NCBI GenBank assembly: GCA_963756525.1
Contig: CAVWNR010000001.1
Location: 1,178,001-1,242,000, forward strand
Origin: CAVWNR01 sp963756525
Lineage (GTDB): Bacteria; Actinomycetota; Actinomycetes; Mycobacteriales; Jatrophihabitantaceae
DNA: 64,000 nt
Direction of reading: 5' to 3'
The translations under genes and the position numbers were made by a program. Shown here in pieces: positions 34,797-43,777 of this stretch. Positions within the stretch are counted from its first letter, which is position 1. Every line of letters starts with the position of its first letter. Below the pieces are notes generated by a model. That model was given only the letters and a program-made list of their open reading frames with translations. It did no database searches and had not been told where the DNA came from.

Positions 34797-35086
34797 CCCT
34801 GATTTTGCACGCTGCTCCGAACGCTGCCGTCGGAGCGAACTAACCCCGCGCTGCCGAACTCGGTTCGTGCGCGCCGCCGATGAGCAGCGTCGCTTGCCTG
34901 TCATCGCCAGATTAATCAGCGGTGGCCGCTACTGCCGACGGACGCTTCCGCTCTGCTCACGAGGTTCACACGGCTTGCGGCAAATCCGGGGATGTGAGAC
35001 GCCCTGATCTTGCGTGCGTCGGTCGCCCCGGTGGCTCAGCGCACGGTGACGGTGGCGGTGGCGACGTGGGCACGGCTGGGCGTGTT

Positions 35087-35476
35087 CTACCGGCCGGTCT
35101 CGGGATGCCGGACGTCGACAAGGTCGTGGATGATCTGGAAGTGAGCGGTGTTGTAGGTCAGCAGCGGCACCTGTTCGACCGTCGCCGTCGCGGCGATCGC
35201 CAGATCGAGCTGCCGACGGCGGGGTTTGCCGCCGCGCTGGGCGACGGCGGCCGCGAGCCGCCCCCATGCCCGGGCGACTTCGCCGCTGACCGGCAACGGG
35301 TCGAAGGTCGCTTCGACGGCGCCCAGCCGATCCGTCCGGCGGGCGCGTTCGTCGGCGTCGGCAGCGACCAGCACACCGAAATGCAGTTCCGTGACCGACA
35401 CGACGCTGATCGCGGCTTCCACGTCGTCCGGCGCTGCCTCGGCGATCAGCACCGAGGTGTCGAGGATTGCCTTCAC
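35087..35476 (-). CDS. vapC: VapC-family PIN-domain toxin
   Basis: 129 residues, PIN-domain ribonuclease toxin. The conserved acidic residues are visible: Asp in MKAILDTSVLIAE, Glu in VSVTELHFGVLVAAD, Asp in RRQLDLAIAATA, and the fourth-position region LLTYNTAHFQII. VapC toxins cleave RNA, often tRNA, in a Mg-dependent way and are blocked by the cognate antitoxin. ATG at 35476 overlaps the antitoxin stop by 4 bp (ATGA). Confidence 0.93.
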   Translation of the reverse strand: MKAILDTSVLIAEAAPDDVEAAISVVSVTELHFGVLVAADADERARRTDRLGAVEATFDPLPVSGEVARAWGRLAAAVAQRGGKPRRRQLDLAIAATATVEQVPLLTYNTAHFQIIHDLVDVRHPETGR

Positions 35477-35718
35477 CCGCGGTAGGGGTCGATGACCTCG
35501 GCCGTGAGACCTGCCAGGTCGTCGTCGAGTCCGTGCGGCGTTGGGCCGTGCCAGACCCGTGCCAGCGAGGGTCCGCTTACCCAGCGGTGTCGCCGCACCG
35601 GGCTCAGCTCGGCAACTTCGCGGCCGGCGACCGTAACGGTCAGCGTCTCGCCTGCCTCGACCCGGCGCAGCACCGCACCGACCTGGTTGCGCAGTTCCTT
35701 CTGCGGAATGGTTGCCAC
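35473..35718 (-). CDS. vapB: VapB antitoxin, Phd/YefM-like
   Basis: 81 residues from GTG 35718: VATIPQKELRNQVGAVLRRV, then EAGETLTVTVAGREVAELSP. This is the Phd/YefM-type DNA-binding N-terminus with a C-terminal toxin-neutralising tail ending DDDLAGLTAEVIDPYRG. It precedes and overlaps vapC, the usual order. A perfect palindrome lies 10-27 bp upstream, consistent with autoregulation. Longer open sequence upstream in this frame belongs to the methyltransferase in shadow. Confidence 0.9.
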   Translation of the reverse strand: MATIPQKELRNQVGAVLRRVEAGETLTVTVAGREVAELSPVRRHRWVSGPSLARVWHGPTPHGLDDDLAGLTAEVIDPYRG

Positions 35719-35727
35719 GACAGCGAT

Positions 35728-35745
35728 GGTAGCAGATCTGCTACC
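35728..35745. promoter_or_regulatory. VapBC operator
   Basis: GGTAGCAGATCTGCTACC is a perfect 18-bp palindrome 10 bp upstream of the vapB start, the standard site for autoregulation by an antitoxin dimer or VapBC complex. Confidence 0.85.
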
Positions 35746-35899
35746 TGCTCCGGCCCGAACAAGAATCGCTGCCAATCGTCCTGGGTCGTCAGGCCCCTGC
35801 AGCGTTGGCCGAGCAGGTGCAGGCGACCGTCCCGTACGATGCGCTGGCTTGTGTCGGCGCTGCTCGGATGGCGGCAGCCAGGTGCCCGGTCGAGAAGGA

Positions 35900-36499
35900 T
35901 CAGGGCTTGCGGTGGATGGTGACCGCGAAGTCAGCCACGGCAGTCCACGGCCGCAGGTCCCAGGTGGCGAAGCGGTGCTCGCGCAGGAGTCCGGCTCGGG
36001 CGCAGTGGGCGTCGAAGTCGTCGAGCGGGTAACCGCGCCGAGTGCCGAATCCACTGACCAGCACGCCGTCGGAGCGAACGTGGGCGGCGACGCGGCGCAG
36101 TACTTCGGGCTCGGTGCCCGGTGCGAGGAACGGCAGCACGTTACCGACGAGCACCGCGGCGTCGAACGGGTCTGACTCGCCGAACTCGCCAAGATCGAGC
36201 ACGGCCAGGTCGGCGACGATCCAGTGTGGACCCGGATGATCCGCGCGGGCCGCCTCGATGAGCGCCGCGTCGGCGTCGACACCCACCACCCGATGACCGC
36301 GGGCGGCCAGTTCCCCAGCGAACCGGCCCGGCCCGCAACCGGCGTCGAGCACCCTGGCACCGCGTGACAGCAGCGCGTCGATCAGCCGTGCCTCCCCGGC
36401 CAGGTCAACGCCTTGGGCGGCCATCCGCTGAAACCGCTGAATGTACCACTGCGAGTGGCTCGGGCCGTGCTCGCTCACCCACCGCGTCGGTTTGCTCAT
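35900..36499 (-). CDS. Class I SAM-dependent methyltransferase
   Basis: 199 residues, seven-strand Rossmann methyltransferase. Motif I is RVLDAGCGPGRFAGELAARG, motif II VVGVDADAALIEAARAD, and the post-motif FDAAVLVGNVLPFL. The N-terminus WVSEHGPSHSQWYIQRFQRM is shared with a group of uncharacterised actinobacterial methyltransferases. Substrate unknown. It lies upstream of vapBC on the same strand, separated by about 180 bp. Confidence 0.9.
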   Translation of the reverse strand: MSKPTRWVSEHGPSHSQWYIQRFQRMAAQGVDLAGEARLIDALLSRGARVLDAGCGPGRFAGELAARGHRVVGVDADAALIEAARADHPGPHWIVADLAVLDLGEFGESDPFDAAVLVGNVLPFLAPGTEPEVLRRVAAHVRSDGVLVSGFGTRRGYPLDDFDAHCARAGLLREHRFATWDLRPWTAVADFAVTIHRKP

Positions 36500-36638
36500 C
36501 AGCGCACCCTAACTGCGGCCACCCAGCGCCGCAGCCCACCTTCGACTCGACGATGGTTCGTCGCCGGGCTGCCCGGGCGCAGAGGCGGGTCAACACGGCC
36601 GGCGTTCGCTCGGCAGCCCCGACTCGTACGCTCAGGCG

Positions 36639-37430
36639 ATGGAACCGATCGTCTTGGCCAAGAAGCAGTACGCCAAGGAGCAGGCGCGGCTGCAGGACGA
36701 GCTGGTTGCCTTCGCCGAGTGGATCCGCACGACCGGTCGCCGGTTGGTGATCCTCTTCGAAGGGCGGGACACCGCGGGTAAGGGCGGGACGATCAAGCGG
36801 ATCACCGCGCTGACCAATCCGCGGACGGTGCGGGTGGTGGCACTACCGGCACCAACCGAGCGTGAGCGCGGCCAGTGGTACTTCCAGCGATACCTCGCCC
36901 ACCTGCCCACAGCCGGTGAGATCGTGATCTTCGACCGGTCGTGGTACAACCGGGCCGGCGTCGAGCGGGTCATGGGCTTTTGCACGCCGCAGCAGTACGA
37001 GCGGTTCACCCAGCAGGTTCCGCAGCTCGAACGGATGCTCATCGACGACGGCATCGTCCTGATCAAGTACTGGCTGAGCTTGTCCGACGAAGAACAGCGG
37101 CGCCGGTTTCAGGCGCGCATCGATGACCCGAGCAAGCGGTGGAAGCTCAGCCCGATGGATCTCGAGGCACAGGCCAGATGGGTGGACTACGCCGAGGCGA
37201 AGGACGCCATGTTCGCCTTCAGCGACACGCCGCAGAGTCCGTGGTGGGTGATCGACGCCGACGACAAGCGCTCCTCGCGGCTCAACGTCATGGCACACCT
37301 TTTGTCATTGCTGCCCTACCAGCAGCCGCAGCTGACCTCCATCGAATTGCCGCCGCTGCAACACCGCGACTATCAGCGCCCGCCGAAGGAGACCCAGCGG
37401 TTTGTGCCGACGCGGTACAAGGTGGTCTAA
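36639..37430 (+). CDS. ppk2: Polyphosphate kinase 2
   Basis: 263 residues, PPK2 family, which transfers phosphate between polyphosphate and nucleotides. Walker A reads VILFEGRDTAGKGGTIKRIT, the lid and Walker B region IVIFDRSWYNRAGVERVMGF, and RRRFQARIDDPSKRWKLSPM carries the arginine-rich lid. Length and single-domain form match class I PPK2 (nucleoside diphosphate level). ATG at 36639. Monocistronic. Confidence 0.95.
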   Translation: MEPIVLAKKQYAKEQARLQDELVAFAEWIRTTGRRLVILFEGRDTAGKGGTIKRITALTNPRTVRVVALPAPTERERGQWYFQRYLAHLPTAGEIVIFDRSWYNRAGVERVMGFCTPQQYERFTQQVPQLERMLIDDGIVLIKYWLSLSDEEQRRRFQARIDDPSKRWKLSPMDLEAQARWVDYAEAKDAMFAFSDTPQSPWWVIDADDKRSSRLNVMAHLLSLLPYQQPQLTSIELPPLQHRDYQRPPKETQRFVPTRYKVV

Positions 37431-37777
37431 CAGCACGTGCGGCACCAGCTGCCTCAGCTGACGGCGGGCGGTGTCACTACGCACTGAGGGCCGACTGATG
37501 TCGGTGCCGTAGTTGCGGGGCTCGTCTTCACGGGTGGAGCGCATCCTTGCATGCGCTGGGTAACCGCGCGGTGGGGAGCCCGTCGCCGGCCTGCAACTCA
37601 GCTGCTGCCGAGGAGCGAGAAGATCGTTCTATCGAAGCGCGCGGCCAACCTGGCCCGCGGGCGACGAGGCTCGGCCGCTCGCTGGACCGCAAAATGAGTT
37701 AGCTTGGGTTGCCGGTCCTGCTGGGGGCCGCGGTGGTGGCGCATCTGCGGGTGCGTGGAGCACGCGAGCGGGGTGGC
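37431..37777. other. Intergenic region, nothing recognised
   Basis: About 345 bp between PPK2 and the flavoprotein gene. Open frames are short and lack support. The promoter of the downstream gene is expected here. Confidence 0.4.
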
Positions 37778-38938
37778 ATGGGGCGGCACTGGGATGTGAT
37801 CGTGGTGGGTGCCGGTCCGGCTGGATGCGCCGCGGCTGCCGCGGTCTTGCGGGACCGGCCGGGTGCGCGGGTTTTGATCGTCGACCGGTCCGAGTTCCCG
37901 CGCGACAAGGTGTGCGGCGATGCAATGCCCGGTGCCGTAATTGGGGTACTAGAGCAACTGGCCATTGACGCACGGCGTGTCCTGGTCGAGGCGGAGCCGC
38001 TGAACGATTTCCAGGTGCGTGCCCCCGGCGGTCAGCGCGTCGCTCGTGTGATGGCGGAGTCGGTGTACGTGATTCCGCGGCTGACGTTCGACCAACGGTT
38101 GCTCGAGGCGGTCCTGGACCGCGGCGCGGAATTTGCGCAACACCGGGTTCGGCAGGTCAGCGAACGCGACGACGCCGTCGTGCTGGACGACGAGTTGACC
38201 GCGGAGGTGGTCATCGGCGCGGACGGTGCCGAATCGACGGTGCGCCGCAGCCTGGGCGTGCGGCCCAACTCGCCGTCCTCGACGGCGATCGCGTTGCGCG
38301 GCTACGGCCCGGAGCTGCCCGGGCAAAACGGCGCCCAATTGATCACGATGGCCCGCCGGCACTGGCCCGCCTACGCGTGGAGCTTTCCGCTGGGCAACGG
38401 TCGGGCCAATCTGGGCTACGGGCAGCTGCTTAGTACCGGACCAACGAGCCGGGGCCACCTACTGGCGTCGCTGCATCGACTGCTCCCGGGCGCGGAGCCG
38501 GATCCACGCACGCTGCGGGCGCACCGGCTTCCGATGTCCACGCACCGCCCGAGCGTCGACACCGGTCGAGTGCTCCTCGCCGGGGACGCGCAATCGCTGG
38601 TCAATCCGCTCACCGGCGAAGGCATCTACTACGCGATGCTGTCCGGCATGCTGGCCGGAACCGCCGCAGCGCACGCCGATCAGGCAGGCAGACTGTATCG
38701 GCATGCCCTCACCGCGCGGTTGGGTCGCTACCTTCGTCACGCCACGGTGCTGGCGCGGCTGAGCGGCAGGCCAGCGTTGATGGACGCGATCCTTCGCGGT
38801 GCGGCTCGAAGCCAGCCCGTGTTCGATGACCTCGTCCGGATTGGGCTCACCGACGGCACCCTCAGCTATCGCCTCCTTTCCGCGGTGATCCAACCCCGCA
38901 ACTGGATATCCCGCAGCGGCGCGGTATCGCCCACCTGA
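37778..38938 (+). CDS. Geranylgeranyl-reductase-type FAD-dependent oxidoreductase
   Basis: 386 residues from ATG 37778. The FAD motif is WDVIVVGAGPAGCAAAAAVL, followed by RSEFPRDKVCGDAMPGAVIG, the PxxKxCGD motif of the geranylgeranyl reductase family, and GRVLLAGDAQSLVNPLTGEG with the GD/NPLTGEGI motif near the C-terminus. Members reduce isoprenoid double bonds or hydroxylate aromatics; the substrate is not clear. No carotenoid or menaquinone genes are adjacent. Confidence 0.9.
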   Translation: MGRHWDVIVVGAGPAGCAAAAAVLRDRPGARVLIVDRSEFPRDKVCGDAMPGAVIGVLEQLAIDARRVLVEAEPLNDFQVRAPGGQRVARVMAESVYVIPRLTFDQRLLEAVLDRGAEFAQHRVRQVSERDDAVVLDDELTAEVVIGADGAESTVRRSLGVRPNSPSSTAIALRGYGPELPGQNGAQLITMARRHWPAYAWSFPLGNGRANLGYGQLLSTGPTSRGHLLASLHRLLPGAEPDPRTLRAHRLPMSTHRPSVDTGRVLLAGDAQSLVNPLTGEGIYYAMLSGMLAGTAAAHADQAGRLYRHALTARLGRYLRHATVLARLSGRPALMDAILRGAARSQPVFDDLVRIGLTDGTLSYRLLSAVIQPRNWISRSGAVSPT

Positions 38939-39051
38939 CGCGTCCGCGGCGGTGTCCTGCCGCTGCAACCCGGGCCACCACCGCTGCGCGAGCGGCGCGC
39001 GCTGCACCTGGCGATCGCCGGCATGCGCGTCGCGGGGAGGAGACTGCAGCC

Positions 39052-39729
39052 ATGGCGATGACTACGGTGAGCGAGGACGTCTACCAGCTTCCGCTCGGCG
39101 GGCCGGCCGCGGTGAACGCCTACCTGTGCGGGCAGATGCTCGTCGATGCCGGCACCGCCTCGCGCGCCGCTCGCCTGATCGACCTGCTCGATGGGCGCAC
39201 GGTCGCCACACACGTGGTGACCCACGCCCACGGCGATCACCTCGGCGGCTCGCCGCAGCTGCTGGCACGGTGCGGACTGGCCGGGATCGCGATCGGTGAC
39301 CGCGACGCGGCCGCCGCCGAGGCCGGCCGCCAGCCGCCGGGCAGCGGACCGGCCGCCCGACTGCTGCATTGGGCGCGCGCGGACCGGTTCACCCCGGTAC
39401 CGGTGACCCGCCGGCTGCAGGACGGCGACGAGCTCGAGGCCGGGTTCGTTGTACTAGCCGCGACCGGTCACACCCCCGGGCAGATGATGCTGTGGCGGGA
39501 ACGCGACCGGATGGCGATCTGCGGCGACCTGCTGGCCAGCATGCATCCGCTCACCCGGTCCCCCGGCCTGCACGAACCACCGCGCATCTTCACCGCCGAC
39601 CCGCCCGCCAACCGGGCTGCCATCCGCCGCCTCGCCGCGCTGCGACCGGCCATCCTGTGCCCCGGCCACGGCCCGGTGCTGCGCGAGGCCGCAGACCCGC
39701 TGGCGGCGTTCACCCGGCAGCTGAGCTGA
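39052..39729 (+). CDS. MBL-fold metallo-hydrolase
   Basis: 225 residues. The binuclear metal motif is VTHAHGDHLGG (HxHxDH), the second-shell His is in VLAATGHTPGQMMLW, the bridging Asp in MAICGDLLASM and the last His in ILCPGHGPVLRE. That is a complete glyoxalase-II-like set. ATG at 39052 has a GGAGG about 14 bases upstream. Substrate unknown. Confidence 0.92.
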   Translation: MAMTTVSEDVYQLPLGGPAAVNAYLCGQMLVDAGTASRAARLIDLLDGRTVATHVVTHAHGDHLGGSPQLLARCGLAGIAIGDRDAAAAEAGRQPPGSGPAARLLHWARADRFTPVPVTRRLQDGDELEAGFVVLAATGHTPGQMMLWRERDRMAICGDLLASMHPLTRSPGLHEPPRIFTADPPANRAAIRRLAALRPAILCPGHGPVLREAADPLAAFTRQLS

Positions 39730-39958
39730 TCCCGGCTAACCGAGGATGGCCGAGGAAGACGCCCGACCGGTCGTCGGCTCAGCACAGCACCAGCAGCAGG
39801 AGGTCACCGGCTGCACCAGATCGCCGAGCAGCGAGGCGAAGCCGCGTGCGGAGCCGCGTGCGGAGCCGGGCGTGTCGCCGGGTGCCGCCGTGCCCGGTAC
39901 GCCCAGTGCCGCCAGGGCGTGAGCCCACGGTCCGCGCCGGGACCGACCCAGCGCGGCG

Positions 39959-40162
39959 CTAGATCGCCCGCACGTTCTCCGCCTGCGGGCCCTTCGGACC
40001 CTGCGTGGTCTCGAACTCCACCCGCTGGCCCTCATCCAGGCTCTTGTACCCGCTGCCGGTGATCGCGGAAAAGTGGACGAACACGTCCTTGCCGCCGTCC
40101 TCGGGGGCGATGAAGCCGAACCCCTTCTCGCTGTTGAACCACTTCACACTGCCTCGTGCCAT
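39959..40162 (-). CDS. cspA: Cold shock protein
   Basis: 67 residues, single OB-fold cold shock domain, a nucleic-acid chaperone. RNP1 is KGFGFIAPEDG and RNP2 is DVFVHFSAI, in the context ARGSVKWFNSEKGFGFI. ATG at 40162 has AAGGAG upstream. The 420 bp upstream may include a long 5' leader, as is usual for csp mRNAs. Confidence 0.97.
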   Translation of the reverse strand: MARGSVKWFNSEKGFGFIAPEDGGKDVFVHFSAITGSGYKSLDEGQRVEFETTQGPKGPQAENVRAI

Positions 40163-40584
40163 GCTGCCGCGCTCCTTCGTGAGCCATACATCCGCCGCGC
40201 ACACCGTGTACCCGACGTGGTCTTGCGGGTGGCGGCTCGACCGAAACCGACGAGGCGACAGACGCAACTGCAACAATCCTGCGTCGCGCATCTAGCCGAA
40301 GAAGGAAATGCTGACAACCAACGGTCACCCTATCATCAACGGCGCTGGTCCACCGCAGCCGATCACGCAGCGTAAGCGCACCAACATCACGACTTGGATG
40401 CCACCAGCGGCGGCGTCCTCGGAAGTGTATGCGAGGCTCCATCTCGCAGCACCGGTCGGTTTTTTGGACGGTGCGCTGAGCGCACATACTTTCAAGTTGT
40501 CGTCTATTTCGGCTCTTCAACCAGTGAGCCAACGAAGCCGCGGGCTTCAAATAGATACGCAGAGCCGTGTTCGTCCCACCTAAC
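40163..40584. other. Upstream region of the cold shock gene
   Basis: About 420 bp between the small membrane protein gene (same strand) and cspA, less GC-rich than its surroundings. It probably contains the csp promoter and leader RNA. I see no certain stem-loop set and no supported gene. Confidence 0.45.
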
Positions 40585-40776
40585 TCAATGGCGATTGACC
40601 CGCCGCGACACTGTCCTTAGCGTGGAATCGGCAGTACCGAGCAGCCGAGTCGTGGTCGCTTCCGGATTGCGTCGACGGGCGGAGAGGGCCAGCCGGTGCA
40701 CGAGATAGTGCGCCACCGGGAAGGCGATGGCAAGCAGCAGCCACTGCCGGACTCTGCGCGAGAAGAACACCCACAT
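40585..40776 (-). CDS. Small membrane protein, unknown
   Basis: 63 residues from ATG 40776: MWVFFSRRVRQWLLLAIAFP, then VAHYLVHRLALSARRRNPEA. One membrane helix with flanking arginines and a charged tail. Similar short single-helix proteins are common in actinobacteria. The ribosome binding site is weak, and the start is placed at the only in-frame Met near the helix. Confidence 0.5.
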   Translation of the reverse strand: MWVFFSRRVRQWLLLAIAFPVAHYLVHRLALSARRRNPEATTTRLLGTADSTLRTVSRRVNRH

Positions 40777-40984
40777 GCTAGGCAGCTTTACCCGGTTTTC
40801 GCTGACGGAACACAGCCCGAGGCGCACGGACGTGGTGGCGTCCCCACCCTTCGCCCGGCGCCTCCACCGCCGAACCCCAAGTGACGCGTACGTGACGTCT
40901 GCCGACCACGGCACCGCCCGGTTACCCAATGGTCGAATATTCCGGTGCTACCGTCCGACACGTCGACGGGAAAGGAGCACCGGC

Positions 40985-41668
40985 GTGACCCCCCGCGTCG
41001 AACCGCGACACCTCCATCGGCTGCGTTCCGCGTCCTCGCGTGCACGCCTGGTCGCGATGCTCACCGCCGGCACGACGGGGGCCGTGGTGACCGGCGCGCT
41101 CGGTGCGTGGCCCTACGCGCCGATAGCCGGATGGGATGTCGCGGCAGCTACTTTCATCGGCTCGCTGTGGTCCTCGGTCATCGGACCGATGACGGCGGCA
41201 CAGACAAGGACCCACGCTGCGCGCGAGGACCCAAACCGGGCGGTCACTGACGTGATCGTGCTCAGCGCGGCTGTCGCCAGTCTGGCCGCCGTTGGACTCA
41301 TCCTGATCAAGGCGACGTCGGCCAAAGGGGCCGAGCAGAGTCTGCTGGCGGGTGTGGGAGTCCTCAGCGTGGCGCTGTCCTGGTTCACCGTCCACACTGT
41401 CTTTACGTTGCGCTACGCCCTGCTGTATTACTCGGGCTCGGGTGGCGGTGTGAATTTCAACCAGACGCCGCCGCCCCGTTACGTCGACTTCGCCTACCTC
41501 GCCTTCACCATCGGGATGACGTTCCAAGTCTCCGACACCGACCTGCAAACGCCGCCGATCCGCGCCACTGCCCTGCGTCACGCGCTGCTGTCCTACCTGT
41601 TCGGCGCCGTCATACTCGCGACGACGATCAACCTCGTCTCCGGCCTCGGTTCCGGCGGCGGTGCGTAG
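40985..41668 (+). CDS. DUF1345 membrane protein
   Basis: 227 residues from GTG 40985, which has AAAGGAG at 40970-40976. Four to five hydrophobic helices (AMLTAGTTGAVVTGALGAWP, VIVLSAAVASLAAVGLILIK) lead to the family signature region WFTVHTVFTLRYALLYYSGS and YLAFTIGMTFQVSDTDLQTP. DUF1345 proteins are inner-membrane proteins of unknown role. Sequence upstream of the GTG reads open but crosses the divergent small gene. Confidence 0.88.
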   Translation: MTPRVEPRHLHRLRSASSRARLVAMLTAGTTGAVVTGALGAWPYAPIAGWDVAAATFIGSLWSSVIGPMTAAQTRTHAAREDPNRAVTDVIVLSAAVASLAAVGLILIKATSAKGAEQSLLAGVGVLSVALSWFTVHTVFTLRYALLYYSGSGGGVNFNQTPPPRYVDFAYLAFTIGMTFQVSDTDLQTPPIRATALRHALLSYLFGAVILATTINLVSGLGSGGGA

Positions 41669-41786
41669 TGTCGACGACGCGCCGATCATCCCTCGCGGGT
41701 GATCTCGGGCACGCGAGGGCCGAGCACGAGGCGTGACTAGCAACCTGGCTGGCGCGCGGCGCTGACGCTTGCCGCGCTCTACGCGG

Positions 41787-42617
41787 TCACCACCAGGGCC
41801 GCTCGACTGCGCGGTCGGTGCCGCCGGTGCGGTCGAGTCGGTCCAGCGCGGCCATGTCTTGCTCGGACAGTGCGAAGTCGAAGACCCGCGCGTTCTGCTC
41901 GATGCGCTCACGATGTGTCGACTTCGGCAACACGACGAGATCACGCTGCAGCGCCCAGCGGATCAGCACCTGCGCCGGCGTACGTCCCAGCCGCTCCGCG
42001 ATACCGCCCACCCGCCGATCGCCGAGATGCCGGCCGGTGCCCAGCGGGCTGTAAGCCTCCATCACCACGCCCCGACGCTGGCACGCCTGCAGCAGCGCGC
42101 GGCGAAACTCGAACGGGCTGAACTGCACCTGGTTGATCACCGGCGGCACGTCGGCGACCTGCTGCACGGCGTCCAACTCGGAGGCGCTGAAATTCGACAC
42201 GCCGATCGAGCGTGCGTAACCGCGTTCGCGGGCGCGCTGCATCCCGTCCCACGCCCAGGTTGGGCCGCCTTGGGGCCAATGGATGATGTACAGGTCGACG
42301 AACTCGACGCCGAGGTGCTCCAGGCTGCGCTGCACCTCCGCCTCCGGGTCACGGCGCCCCGGGTCGAACTTCGTCGTAATGAACACCTCCTCGCGCGGCA
42401 GGCCGCTGCCCCGCACCGCACGGCCGACGCTGTGCTCGTTGCCGTAGGCCTGCGCGGTATCGACGTGCCGGTAGCCGGCCTGCAGCGCCCACTGCACCGC
42501 GCCCTCACACTCGTGCCCGTCGCGCACCTGCCACACGCCCAGACCGAGCAGCGGGATCTCGTTGCCGTCGGCGAGCACCCGCGCCCGCCCGTCTGCAGTC
42601 ACGCTTGTTGCTGCCAT
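41787..42617 (-). CDS. Aldo/keto reductase
   Basis: 276 residues, NADPH-dependent AKR (DkgA/AKR5-like). The catalytic tetrad is visible: Asp and Tyr in GYRHVDTAQAYGNEHSVGRA, Lys in VFITTKFDPG and His in DLYIIHWPQGG. The cofactor region LVVLPKSTHRERIEQNARVF is also present. ATG 42617 follows GGAGTAG. Downstream of the DUF1990/small-protein pair on the same strand. Confidence 0.94.
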   Translation of the reverse strand: MAATSVTADGRARVLADGNEIPLLGLGVWQVRDGHECEGAVQWALQAGYRHVDTAQAYGNEHSVGRAVRGSGLPREEVFITTKFDPGRRDPEAEVQRSLEHLGVEFVDLYIIHWPQGGPTWAWDGMQRARERGYARSIGVSNFSASELDAVQQVADVPPVINQVQFSPFEFRRALLQACQRRGVVMEAYSPLGTGRHLGDRRVGGIAERLGRTPAQVLIRWALQRDLVVLPKSTHRERIEQNARVFDFALSEQDMAALDRLDRTGGTDRAVERPWW

Positions 42618-42680
42618 CAGCTACTCCAATTTCCTCGAAGAGCGGACCTGTCGGACACTTCCGCCGTCGAATGCGCAGCG

Positions 42681-43475
42681 TCACCGTGTCGGCCGGACGG
42701 GATTCGTCGGCGTGGCACCGACGCTTGAGCCGGGCTGATGGCGGCGGATCGAAAGCCGGTCAAACCATCGGCGGCGGGCGTCTGACGGTGCCAGGACGAC
42801 TCCGCCGTGGTGCTGGCGCGTGGGGACGACGTGGGCCATCCCGTGTCGCGCCTGGACAGCATTGTTGAGGCGTTCGCCGCACGTTCGATAGAAGCGTAGT
42901 TGCGTCCGGCGTCCGAACAGAGTCCAGCCAAGGCGGGTGAACGGTCCCATGCTCGGGGTGCCTTGGGAGAAGGCACGGATGGCGAGTTCCACCTCTCCAG
43001 TGTCCTGGTGCTTGATCACCTGATACGACATTCGGCCGCGTTCGAGATGGCCCTCGAGCGTCTCGTACGCCCATCCCCATGCCCGATCACCGTGGATGCA
43101 GCGGCGCCCGACGCGCTCGCAGGGGCGCTGCTCGTCGATGACCTCGGTGATGCGTACTCCAATGTAGAACCGCAGGATGAGGAAGCGTCCCTCGAGCAGC
43201 ATGTCCCGGCCGCTGAGGTCGGAATCGGCACGGTACACGGCTCGGATTCGCGCGGGGTCGGAGAACTCGTAGGCTGCCAGGAGTTGGCAGGCTGTCGACC
43301 ATGTCCCGGCCGCCTCGGGCGGCCCCGGGTGTTCCCCCGGTAGCTCACCGCACGCGTCGTCGTGGTGCCAGCCGACGGAATTCACTTCTTCGTCGGCGAA
43401 GTTGATGTGCTTGTCCGCAAGCTGCGCGAGGGCTTCGGCGGCGTCGATCCGGTCCAACAGCCTCGGCGCGTTCAC
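42681..43475 (-). CDS. DUF1990 protein
   Basis: About 264 residues from GTG 43475, which overlaps the stop of the small membrane protein gene (GTGA). The core spans NFADEEVNSVGWHHDDACGE, LEGRFLILRFYIGVRITEVI and AWGWAYETLEGHLERGRMSY, typical of DUF1990 (START/Bet v1-like) domains. The final 60 residues after LNNAVQARHG are low complexity and probably disordered. Function unknown. A second DUF1990 gene lies divergently at 43778. Confidence 0.85.
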   Translation of the reverse strand: MNAPRLLDRIDAAEALAQLADKHINFADEEVNSVGWHHDDACGELPGEHPGPPEAAGTWSTACQLLAAYEFSDPARIRAVYRADSDLSGRDMLLEGRFLILRFYIGVRITEVIDEQRPCERVGRRCIHGDRAWGWAYETLEGHLERGRMSYQVIKHQDTGEVELAIRAFSQGTPSMGPFTRLGWTLFGRRTQLRFYRTCGERLNNAVQARHGMAHVVPTRQHHGGVVLAPSDARRRWFDRLSIRRHQPGSSVGATPTNPVRPTR

Positions 43476-43684
43476 TCGAGGCGGTCCAGCGAGTCGCCGA
43501 CCAACCACAGCGTGGGCGGCCACAGCCCGACGAACAGCGCACGGCGCTCCGCGTTGCCTCGTTCGCTCTGGTCGACGGTCTTTGCCCGGATCCACAGGCC
43601 TAGGCAGAGCGCGACACCACCCATCGACATCAGGTGTAGGTGAGCACTGCGGACTCCGAGTCCGTGCAGGAACCTCGCGATCAT
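43472..43684 (-). CDS. Small two-helix membrane protein
   Basis: 70 residues from ATG 43684 with GGAGGAG upstream. Two hydrophobic segments (HLMSMGGVALCLGLWIRAKT and ALFVGLWPPTLWLVGDSLDR) flank a charged loop. It is translationally coupled to the DUF1990 gene and may form a small unit with it at the membrane. No family recognised. Confidence 0.75.
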   Translation of the reverse strand: MIARFLHGLGVRSAHLHLMSMGGVALCLGLWIRAKTVDQSERGNAERRALFVGLWPPTLWLVGDSLDRLE

Positions 43685-43777
43685 GTCTCCTCCGTGCCGG
43701 TGTCGTACAGCTGTCCCAGGGGTACTACCCATCCGGGGCCTAAAGCCTGTCGTGGGACTCTCGGAAGGGATCGGTTG

